Of a DNA stretch of 11,338 bases, positions 1-6,620 are shown one piece after another. Below the pieces are notes generated by a model. It made no database searches and was not told the DNA's origin. It saw only the letters and a program-made list of their open reading frames with translations. Source of the DNA: Blastocatellia bacterium (GTDB lineage Bacteria > Acidobacteriota > Blastocatellia > Chloracidobacteriales > JADJPF01); the NCBI GenBank assembly GCA_023265235.1, contig JAHFUF010000087.1, positions 1-11,338 of the forward strand, read 5' to 3'. The translations under genes were made by a program, and so were the position numbers. Within the stretch, counting starts at the first letter, position 1; the number at the start of each line of letters is the position of its first letter.

Positions 1-41
1 GTAACCGAATTGGACAAATTAAAGTTTTTCGTTGGAAATAA
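1..41 (+). CDS. 3' tail of an upstream gene (partial, uncertain frame)
   Basis: Two reading frames are open at the left edge. The frame starting at base 3 ends ...IGQIKVFRWK at the TAA of 39-41, and 10 of its 12 sense codons end in A or T, like the neighbouring genes. The frame starting at base 1 reads to a TGA at 55-57 that would overlap the next ATG as ATGA, but half of its codons end in G or C, which is unlike this genome. I prefer the first, but the fragment is too short to identify. Either way the next gene starts within 12 bases or overlaps, so the two are probably co-transcribed. Confidence 0.35.
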   Translation, partial: NRIGQIKVFRWK

Positions 42-53
42 GTTGGAGAAGCT

Positions 54-1718
54 ATGAAAAATATTTCTTTTTACCTAGGGTTTTGTTTATTCACAATATT
101 CTTTATTTTTCCAGATAAAATACTTGCTCAAACTGAACCCCAACGCAATCATATAATTTTGCTAGATGGCTCTGGTAGCATGAAACCCTATTATCAAACG
201 GGTTTACGCGATTGGTTAATTGCTCCTCTTTTATCAAACAATATTTTTCAACCAGGCGATAAAGTTATATTACGTACTTTTGATAGGCGTGGTAATAAGG
301 GCTTTGTTAAAGATGACCTTCAACGTCGATATCAGGGAGAATTTAACAAAGAAAATATTGTCTCTGTAGTTCCTACAGCAACAGAGTCTAACGGACGGTT
401 TACGGCTATTGCTGAAGGGCTAGAAATTGCTATTGCAGATGTTGAAGAGTATAACTGGTCAGGTGATACATTCATTTGGCTAATTACTGATAATGTTCAA
501 GATACAAGTGATCCAGGCGATGAACCTATTAGCCCTTTTTATGAAAAAATCTATACAGATCCTAATTTTCGTAACATTTATTTTTTTCCACTTGTTAGAG
601 AAGGTAATCCAAGTGCTTTAGTGATGTATATGCTAGATTATGCTAAGAAAGATAACGCACTTTCAATGCCAAGTTTAATGGAAAGTGTAGGGAAATCTAT
701 TGGTAATAGGCCAGTTTTGTTTCGGCCAATTCGCTTGTCTGCCCTAGAGCTAGACCGTAGTAACATCACTTTAGAGACTGAAGATGGCTCAACACAACCA
801 GTAGACCTAGAAGATGGTTGTATTGTTGTTCCACTTGCTAACGGGCGTAGTTTATCAGGAAGAGTTAATTTTAAGCTCCGCTCAAAGTTTCGTGAATGGC
901 GAATTGAACAAGCTAATGTCTCTAATGCTAGTGTGACAATAGAGCGATCAAAGGCTTTAGATATAGGAGAAACAGAAACCCTACAGTGGCAACTTGATCC
1001 ACGCACCCTAGACTTAGGCCCACAAGAAACTAGTAAAAAAGTCTATGTTATTAATCTAGCCAGTGGTCGTCAAATTTCTGCAATTAAACCTAGTTTTTTA
1101 GAATCGTTTTTTGTTGAACCAGAAGTAAAAGTAAAAGCCAAAGTGCGGTTTGAGGTTAAAGACCCACAATTAAAACTCACTTTTTTTGATGATCCAGGTC
1201 TAGCAGATAAAATTCGTAGGGTAAAAGGTTTAGAAGAGATAGAAAACTTTCTTTTACCTAGCTCAATTCCTGCTACTGAGCGCGATTTAGCTTTGGAAAT
1301 TCCTTTAATGATTAAGATTCAGCAACCTCCGCGTCCAATTTGGGCAGTAGTTTTGTTAGGGGTAGTTTTATTAGGAGGCACTCTAGGAGTAATTTTCTTG
1401 TTTACTTCACAAACAGTTTATAAATTAACTGGCCCAGATGGAGAAAAAATCCTAAAACTACGCCCAATTGCAACAATTCCTTTAACAATTTCTCAAGAAC
1501 AAGTAGCTATATTAACTCGCCGTTTTGGTGGATTTAGAGTTAAATCTTTTATGCCCTACCTTTTAGAAGGTGATTTAACAGAAAAGCGACTAAGTGAATA
1601 TAATAGTGCTTTTACTATCACTAATAGCGAAAACAAACGAGCTTGGAATTTTTCATTAGAAGCTGTTGCTAGTAATAAACAGTCGTCTGATAATGACAAT
1701 GATTTTTTAGTGTCATAA
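54..1718 (+). CDS. Membrane-anchored von Willebrand factor A (vWA) domain protein
   Basis: This 554-residue exported protein probably binds a partner or ligand through a metal-dependent vWA domain. A signal peptide spans about residues 1-25 (hydrophobic core, then ILAQ). The vWA domain follows at about 32-200. It has an intact MIDAS: D38-G-S40-G-S42 in LLDGSGSM, T117 in GRFTAIAEGL, and D146 in WLITDN. Residues 225-420 look beta-rich with no family I recognise. A transmembrane helix at about 430-452 (WAVVLLGVVLLGGTLGVIFL) leaves a roughly 100-residue C-terminal tail, presumably cytoplasmic. The start is supported by GGAG at 45-48, five bases before the ATG. It probably follows an upstream gene in an operon that lies outside the window. 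The partner is unknown, and it could be a BatA/B-like or secretion-linked vWA protein. The domain call is secure; the role is not. Confidence 0.85.
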   Translation: MKNISFYLGFCLFTIFFIFPDKILAQTEPQRNHIILLDGSGSMKPYYQTGLRDWLIAPLLSNNIFQPGDKVILRTFDRRGNKGFVKDDLQRRYQGEFNKENIVSVVPTATESNGRFTAIAEGLEIAIADVEEYNWSGDTFIWLITDNVQDTSDPGDEPISPFYEKIYTDPNFRNIYFFPLVREGNPSALVMYMLDYAKKDNALSMPSLMESVGKSIGNRPVLFRPIRLSALELDRSNITLETEDGSTQPVDLEDGCIVVPLANGRSLSGRVNFKLRSKFREWRIEQANVSNASVTIERSKALDIGETETLQWQLDPRTLDLGPQETSKKVYVINLASGRQISAIKPSFLESFFVEPEVKVKAKVRFEVKDPQLKLTFFDDPGLADKIRRVKGLEEIENFLLPSSIPATERDLALEIPLMIKIQQPPRPIWAVVLLGVVLLGGTLGVIFLFTSQTVYKLTGPDGEKILKLRPIATIPLTISQEQVAILTRRFGGFRVKSFMPYLLEGDLTEKRLSEYNSAFTITNSENKRAWNFSLEAVASNKQSSDNDNDFLVS

Positions 1719-1755
1719 TCTTTTAATTAATATTTGGCCAACCTTTAATTCTTTT

Positions 1756-2835
1756 TTAATTCTTTTTCTTAAAACCGCCAACATGATTTTCTAAGTCAAT
1801 AAATATTTTCCCTTTATTGGTCTTTCTTAAGTATTGAGATTTCTTTTGGGTTAGCTCAGAAACAAACCTTTTTCCTAGCCCATCTTTAGGTAAACTTGGT
1901 AACTGGCGGTTAGGCAAAATGTTGTTTGAACTAGAATAATTAGGCTCTCCCCAACCAAAGCCATTTATACTCCAAAGCGTAGCACTCCACCATGCGTAAT
2001 CAAATTGAGCTTGGCTAAAGTTTTGGTTTGGTAGTATCGTGGTTACTCCTAGCAATTTAATGTTAAATTTTTCTTGGTAGCTAATAGCTTGAGAAAGCCG
2101 ATTTGGATAAGTGTCATCATATTCGCCATTACGAATTTGAAATGACTCAAGTAGCACTAGGTCATTAACACCTAATATAGAGCTTTCTCCATTAGGATTT
2201 CCTCCACCTACTTTATTAAGAGGGACAGTTTTTGTTTCAAATAAATCTTCTAGGTTATAAGCATTAAGAAAAGCTTGTAGTCCAAGGTTATGAATAATTG
2301 TTATTGCAACTGTTTGCCGAGTACGAGTAACCCCATAATCATAACCAGCTTCGTCAAGAAAAATGCCTGTTACGCCCATTTCAGCCCATAAACGCGCTCG
2401 GTTTTCTATTTCCGCGATGGGGAGGGTTTGTGTATTTCCTAGGTCTATATAACCATAGATTAAGGTATGACGCTTTGATTCTTTTAGCAAATTAATTATC
2501 TTTTTTGTATTTTGATATTCTACTACTCCAGCACCAGTAGGACGACGAGTCGCAACAACATCTGGAAACTCTAGCCCATCACCAAAAACTACTATGTCAT
2601 ATTCAGCAAAAGTGTTTAGAGCTATTGTTAAATCGCCTTTAGCTCCATTAACTAAACTAGGAAAACCGTAATATATCGCAAGGGATTTTGGTAGAGGTAG
2701 CTCAATACTGTCATTATTGTCACTATTAATCGAGTAACTTTCCTTGTAACAAGCAATTAACATTAATAATAAAAGGTTTAATATTACTTTATAGAATAGG
2801 TTTTTATGCCAAAATTTTCTCATAACTTTTAACAT
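1756..2835 (-). CDS. Lipoprotein with GH114/spherulin-4-like TIM-barrel domain
   Basis: The 359-residue product is probably a lipid-anchored surface or periplasmic protein. A hydrophobic stretch at 16-28 ends in the lipobox LIAC with Cys29 as the acylation site. The body (about 50-310) resembles putative glycoside hydrolases of the GH114 / spherulin-4 type. YGYIDLG (about 127-133) is a strand of the barrel. GVTGIFLDEAGYDYG (154-168) carries the acidic pair D161-E162, and E230 lies in VLLESFQ. Very similar motifs occur in surface proteins of Gram-positive bacteria annotated as endo-alpha-1,4-polygalactosaminidase-like. The substrate is not determinable; a galactosaminoglycan or other exopolysaccharide is inferred only. 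The first ATG has no clear ribosome-binding site, and the ATG four codons later (at 2823) is an equally possible start. It is convergent with the vWA gene and divergent from the polytopic membrane protein. Confidence 0.7.
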   Translation of the reverse strand: MLKVMRKFWHKNLFYKVILNLLLLMLIACYKESYSINSDNNDSIELPLPKSLAIYYGFPSLVNGAKGDLTIALNTFAEYDIVVFGDGLEFPDVVATRRPTGAGVVEYQNTKKIINLLKESKRHTLIYGYIDLGNTQTLPIAEIENRARLWAEMGVTGIFLDEAGYDYGVTRTRQTVAITIIHNLGLQAFLNAYNLEDLFETKTVPLNKVGGGNPNGESSILGVNDLVLLESFQIRNGEYDDTYPNRLSQAISYQEKFNIKLLGVTTILPNQNFSQAQFDYAWWSATLWSINGFGWGEPNYSSSNNILPNRQLPSLPKDGLGKRFVSELTQKKSQYLRKTNKGKIFIDLENHVGGFKKKN

Positions 2836-2903
2836 AGTGGGTTAGAATTAAACAGAAAAGTTGATTTTTGAACAAATTATTAAGCTTTACCAAAAAATTA
2901 TAG
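2836..2903. promoter_or_regulatory. Divergent intergenic region with candidate promoter
   Basis: This 68-bp gap separates two divergently transcribed genes and must hold both promoters unless they overlap coding sequence. For the minus-strand gene, TATAAT is the complement of 2897-2902. A weak -35 (TTAATA) lies 17 bp upstream, inside the start of the opposite gene, giving a leader of roughly 55 bases. For the plus-strand gene only weak TTGATT/TTGAAC-like -35 sequences are seen. Neither gene has a clear Shine-Dalgarno sequence here. Confidence 0.3.
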
Positions 2904-4685
2904 ATGGAAATCGTTAGTTTATTAACTATTAGTTGCATATTGATCGCTTTTGTAGTTTTGTTTTTTTTGTTACCACAAAAACTACTTTCCTACTCAATAG
3001 AAACAAGTTTTATTAACAAAATATTTAGTAACATTATTTATGCTAGTTTAGTAGTTATATTAGCAGGTAATTTATTGCCTAGGTTTAACTTGTTTAATTG
3101 GCTTACTTTAATATTATGCTACTTTATATGGCCAACCCTTTATTGGACAGGAAAAAACCTTAAGCAGTTAAACAGCTTGTTGAGAACCTATCTAATAAAT
3201 AAATATTTACAGTTACTTGACCTACTAGAATTTGATAATTTATCAAAAGCCTTTAATCAGTATTTAGTTGATAAAAAACAAATTTTTTTTTCTTTATTAA
3301 AAAAATACATTATTAAAATAGATTTTTCTAACCCGCTTTCTATTTTATCTATAGTTTTTTTTGCTATAACTATAACTTTTATTGTTACATTAAACCTTTC
3401 TCAGCCTTTAGAAAACCTAAGACTTCCTTTTACAGAAAGCTATCAGACTTTACTGCAAAGCTGGCAAATATTATTAGGTACAATAAATAGCAAGGAAATA
3501 ATTCTACTACCCTCTATTGTAGCGGCTATCAGTACTTTAGCTGCTACAGATCCTTTACAAACTGCACGCTTTTTTTCTCCTATACTATTATGTTTATTTA
3601 CTTTTCTTCTAGGAGCAACTGTTTGGAGAATGACTGGTTATAAAAGTATTGGTCTAATTGCTATTTACTTTTTAGGCACGAATATTTTCTACTGGCCAAA
3701 AGATAATAGCTTTAATAAAAACCATTTGTCTGAGTCTTTGTTGGACATTATTTACAGTACTTTTCAACAGGCTTTATCACAACCTCTTTTTGGTGGAGAA
3801 AATGTTTTAGCGTGTGTTTTTTTGTTGCTAGCTATTAATTTTTGGAATGAATTAGTAAAAGAAGGTAGAGGGGTTAATTTTAAAAAAACTTTGGCTAATA
3901 CCTTAATATCCTTAACCTTAATTGGCTTGTCCTCTCCTTTATTACTCTTACCAGCTTTTTTAACAATGATAGTTTTGGTTCTTTTACCATCAATAGGGTT
4001 GTTAATACTTAGCGTCAGTCTGATAACGCTAATATTGTTTGTTGAAATAAATCAAGCAAGGTTTTCTACTGTTTTAGACCTTAAGTTTGTTTTACCAATT
4101 GCAATAACGCTATTTTGTACAGCTTTTTGTCAGTTTCTTGTTTACTATATTAAATTTATGGCAAATCGCTATGGAGAGCTTATAGTGATCGTGTTAGCAG
4201 TTGCTACTACCGTCAGTTTTTTACCTAAGCAACCTAGGTTTCAATATTTAGAATATAATATTTCAGCTAAGAAAACTTTACAAATAACTCAACAGTTTCC
4301 CAAAAAACAATGGCTTGTAGTTGCTCCAGTTGAGCAACTAGCAATAAGCTATGGTTATGGTTGGTATGAAGATTTAGCTACATTTGTTAATAAATACCAG
4401 GAAGAAGTTAAAGACGCTCAATTTAATTTTTCATATCCTCTGGACATATTTATTTTTGTAGAAAAAAAGCCTTTTGTGATTTTTGACCAAGAACCAAAGT
4501 ACGTCCCTTTTTCTACGCTTAACGATCTTACTTATAAAAACTATCGTTCTCCTGCTGGACGAGCTAGTCTAGAACAACAAGCTATAACATTATGTGAAAA
4601 TTATCGCCAACTTCACCCAGAGGTGAAAGTTTACTATGAAGATGATGTTTTAAGGATTTACTTTATTCCCAAAAAAGATCGTTAA
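2904..4685 (+). CDS. Polytopic inner-membrane protein with soluble C-terminal domain
   Basis: The 593-residue product has about 11-12 hydrophobic helices over residues 5-440, for example near 5-24, 40-58, 64-82, 146-166, 223-242, 299-315, 356-380 and 420-437. A soluble domain of about 140 residues follows, from about 453 to the C-terminus. A motif near 215-232 (TDPLQTARFFSPIL) resembles the 'DPL.a.R...pl' segment of membrane glycosyltransferase- or polymerase-like proteins (GT39/DUF6541 type). I see no convincing catalytic DD or DxD signature in the first loop, so enzymatic activity is uncertain. The ATG has no visible Shine-Dalgarno sequence; it is the first start in the frame and gives a complete first helix. 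It is divergent from the putative glycosidase lipoprotein, which suggests, as inference, a shared surface-polysaccharide role. It converges with the SUMF1-type gene, with only 13 bp between stop codons. Confidence 0.6.
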   Translation: MEIVSLLTISCILIAFVVLFFLLPQKLLSYSIETSFINKIFSNIIYASLVVILAGNLLPRFNLFNWLTLILCYFIWPTLYWTGKNLKQLNSLLRTYLINKYLQLLDLLEFDNLSKAFNQYLVDKKQIFFSLLKKYIIKIDFSNPLSILSIVFFAITITFIVTLNLSQPLENLRLPFTESYQTLLQSWQILLGTINSKEIILLPSIVAAISTLAATDPLQTARFFSPILLCLFTFLLGATVWRMTGYKSIGLIAIYFLGTNIFYWPKDNSFNKNHLSESLLDIIYSTFQQALSQPLFGGENVLACVFLLLAINFWNELVKEGRGVNFKKTLANTLISLTLIGLSSPLLLLPAFLTMIVLVLLPSIGLLILSVSLITLILFVEINQARFSTVLDLKFVLPIAITLFCTAFCQFLVYYIKFMANRYGELIVIVLAVATTVSFLPKQPRFQYLEYNISAKKTLQITQQFPKKQWLVVAPVEQLAISYGYGWYEDLATFVNKYQEEVKDAQFNFSYPLDIFIFVEKKPFVIFDQEPKYVPFSTLNDLTYKNYRSPAGRASLEQQAITLCENYRQLHPEVKVYYEDDVLRIYFIPKKDR

Positions 4686-4698
4686 AATTTCAAGTTTT

Positions 4699-5559
4699 TT
4701 AAGGCACGATTACAACGCGAAACCCTGTTGTTAGCACTCGTGAATCTGGAGAATTACGGCTGCGAAACTTGATCCGAGCATATTTCTCTGGGCTGTTCCA
4801 AGCTCCTCCACGTTGTATTTTTGATTTTTCTTCTTTTGTGTTTTGAGGGCTATTTTCTGTGCTTTTTTGATAAAACTCTGGATCATAAAAATCCTGGCAC
4901 CATTCCCAAACATTTCCAGTCATGTCATAAAGCCCAAAAGCATTAGGAGAAGAACTTCCTACGTAAGTCGTTGATTTTTGCTCTCCACCAACATTAGCTA
5001 ATTTGGGTTTCCAAGGATTACCCCAGCTATATTCTACCCCTTGTGCTCCACCAGCAGCATATTCCCATTCTGCCTCTGTTGGCAGGCGATAGTTTTTTTT
5101 AGTAACTTCAGAAAGCCATTTACAATAAGCTTCTGCATCTTGCCAACTTACTGTTGTAGCAGGAAAATTTTCTGTCCCGCTAGCAAAGTTTTCTGTCCAC
5201 TTTTCATTTTTATAACTAGTTACTTTAATAAATTCTCCATATTGAGCATTGGTAACCTCTAGACGACCAATTTCAAACCTTGTTAAAGAGACAGCATGTT
5301 TAGGTTGTTCCTCTTTAGGGGTTTCTTCTCCTAATTCACTGCCCATCATAAACTTACCTGCGGGTATTGTAATAGTTTCTGGAGTTAAATATTCTCCTGA
5401 TTTTATCCCAAAATTACTTGCTACTTTTTCCAAAGGCTTTTCTAGTGGGGTCACCATACGATTATCAACAGGTTTGCTACAGGCAGAGAAACTAAAAATG
5501 TAGGTTAATAAAATAAGAAAGGTAAATATTCTAGTAAATTGGTTTAATCGAAAGCTCAA
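4699..5559 (-). CDS. Lipoprotein with SUMF1/formylglycine-generating-enzyme-like domain
   Basis: This is a 286-residue lipoprotein. The signal segment (about 8-26) ends in FSAC with Cys27 as the lipidation site, and a linker runs to about 62. A complete FGE-sulfatase (SUMF1) fold domain spans 63-286. Its hallmarks are IPAGKFMMGS, the VTNAQYGEF region, RLPTEAEWEYAA (158-169), GNVWEWC (215-221), RGGAW (250-254) and the terminal GFRV. True formylglycine-generating enzymes need a pair of copper-binding cysteines shortly after the RGG motif. Here that stretch (WNSPEKYARIKFRSRN) has none, and the only mature cysteines apart from Cys27 are C146 and C221. It is therefore more likely a non-FGE member, perhaps a binding or structural module. 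It is the last gene of the adaptor-esterase operon, 17 bp behind the esterase. The start codon is TTG, chosen because AGGAG sits 9 bases upstream and it opens the signal peptide. Confidence 0.85.
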   Translation of the reverse strand: MSFRLNQFTRIFTFLILLTYIFSFSACSKPVDNRMVTPLEKPLEKVASNFGIKSGEYLTPETITIPAGKFMMGSELGEETPKEEQPKHAVSLTRFEIGRLEVTNAQYGEFIKVTSYKNEKWTENFASGTENFPATTVSWQDAEAYCKWLSEVTKKNYRLPTEAEWEYAAGGAQGVEYSWGNPWKPKLANVGGEQKSTTYVGSSSPNAFGLYDMTGNVWEWCQDFYDPEFYQKSTENSPQNTKEEKSKIQRGGAWNSPEKYARIKFRSRNSPDSRVLTTGFRVVIVP

Positions 5560-5568
5560 TTATCTGAT

Positions 5569-5573
5569 CTCCT
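5569..5573 (-). promoter_or_regulatory. Ribosome-binding site that fixes the TTG start
   Basis: AGGAG on the minus strand lies 9 bases before the TTG at 5559 and just after the stop codon of the preceding gene (5577-5579). It supports TTG as the initiation codon of the SUMF1-type lipoprotein. Confidence 0.7.
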
Positions 5574-5576
5574 AAA

Positions 5577-6605
5577 TTATTTTTTTTCAATCCAAAGAAA
5601 TGCTTTTTCTATTTCTTCTAATAAGTTATTAGGGAAAGCATGCCCTGTGTCACGATAAAACTTTAACTCTACTTTTAAGCCTGCTTTGGTAAGTAGCTCT
5701 TTAGCTAAACGATTATTGGCTATTAGGTGTGGATCGTCGTTTTCCCCATTAGCAAGATATACTGCTATTTGATGGCCTTTTGTTTTTTCTAACGATTTGC
5801 CTATTAGCCTATGTAAATACCTAGGCGAAATAGCAATTATCCCAGCAAAACGCTCAGGATTAGTTAGTCCAATGGTTAAGCTATAACTAGCACCTTGGGA
5901 AAACCCCATCAAATAAATCTTTTCTGTGTCAATAGGATATTTTTCTTTAGCTTGTTCAATTGCTTTTAATACAGCCTCTTGAGCCTCTAAGCGTCTACCC
6001 CACTGATAATGCCCTTCGCCAATAACATACTCACCTTGAGGGGCAGCAAGGACTACGCCATGTGTTTTAGCTGTTGCACTGCAAATATCAAACATATTAG
6101 AGGCATTTTCTGCTTCACCATGCAACACTATTAATAAAGGAAGCTTTTTTTTCCCGTCTGTTTGTGGGCCATCAATTTTAATAAAAGGAGGGTCTTTAAA
6201 TAGTTTTTCTTTTTTAGCATCTATAGAAGCTACTATTTCCTTAAAGTTTGGCTCTGTACGTAATATATCTATATCAGGGTCATTATTTATAATCTCAGGA
6301 TCAATTAAACCTCGCTCAATCGCTTTTTCTAACCATTTTAGTGCTTCAGGCTTGTTTCCTAGTAATGCATTAAGTGCTGCTAAGTTGTAGCATCCATCAA
6401 AATAGTAAGAAATAAAACCCACCAATTGTTTGTTACGATTTATTGCCTGTTCAAACCTTTTAACATCTTCCATGCTTTGTGGCGCACCAATAACACTAGT
6501 TCTTCTAGGTCGAGATGTATTTTCTTCATTACTAGGTTGTTGTCCTAGGGTTGGTAAGGACAAAAAAAACACCAAAAATAGTAATAGAGAAAGTTGTTTT
6601 TTCAC
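5577..6605 (-). CDS. Secreted TPR + alpha/beta-hydrolase (carboxylesterase/phospholipase-type)
   Basis: The 342-residue exported protein has a signal peptide (about 1-21, cleavage near TLGQ). An N-terminal helical TPR-like segment follows (about 60-130; NLAALNALLGNKPEALKWLE). The alpha/beta-hydrolase domain spans about 145-342. The nucleophile elbow is GFSQG with S236, the oxyanion region is LHGEAEN (161-167), the acid is D290 or D291 in NGENDDP, and the catalytic histidine is H322 in DTGHAFP. The triad is thus complete. The family (carboxylesterase/phospholipase, PHB-depolymerase-like) hydrolyses ester bonds; the substrate here is unknown. The start is GTG, preceded by GAGG (6617-6620). That site overlaps the stop codon of the adaptor gene, so translation is probably coupled. 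The gene lies 13 bp behind the adaptor and 17 bp before the SUMF1-type gene. A TPR fused ahead of the esterase is less usual than the hydrolase alone. Confidence 0.85.
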   Translation of the reverse strand: MKKQLSLLLFLVFFLSLPTLGQQPSNEENTSRPRRTSVIGAPQSMEDVKRFEQAINRNKQLVGFISYYFDGCYNLAALNALLGNKPEALKWLEKAIERGLIDPEIINNDPDIDILRTEPNFKEIVASIDAKKEKLFKDPPFIKIDGPQTDGKKKLPLLIVLHGEAENASNMFDICSATAKTHGVVLAAPQGEYVIGEGHYQWGRRLEAQEAVLKAIEQAKEKYPIDTEKIYLMGFSQGASYSLTIGLTNPERFAGIIAISPRYLHRLIGKSLEKTKGHQIAVYLANGENDDPHLIANNRLAKELLTKAGLKVELKFYRDTGHAFPNNLLEEIEKAFLWIEKK

Positions 6606-6616
6606 TAATTTATAAA

Positions 6617-6620
6617 CCTC
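6617..6620 (-). promoter_or_regulatory. Ribosome-binding site overlapping the upstream stop codon
   Basis: GAGG on the minus strand lies 11 bases before the GTG start at 6605. It shares bases with the TGA stop of the adaptor gene (6619-6621), which suggests coupled translation. The spacing is on the long side, so initiation may depend on ribosomes arriving from the adaptor gene. Confidence 0.5.

Noticed and set aside
638..1006. Antisense open frame within the vWA gene
   Set aside because: It lies wholly opposite a gene with a clear domain and signal peptide, and its own translation shows no domain or export signal. It is a shadow frame.
1734..1741. Palindrome TTGGCCAA between the convergent vWA and glycosidase-like genes
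   Set aside because: It has 4-bp arms and no loop or U-run. It is too short to call a terminator.
5041..5503. Plus-strand open frames opposite the SUMF1-type gene
   Set aside because: They are mirror frames of a well-conserved domain, with cysteine-rich, low-complexity translations and no ribosome-binding sites.
4699..5559. Annotation as an active formylglycine-generating enzyme
   Set aside because: The copper-binding cysteine pair after the RGG motif is missing, and no sulfatase is nearby.
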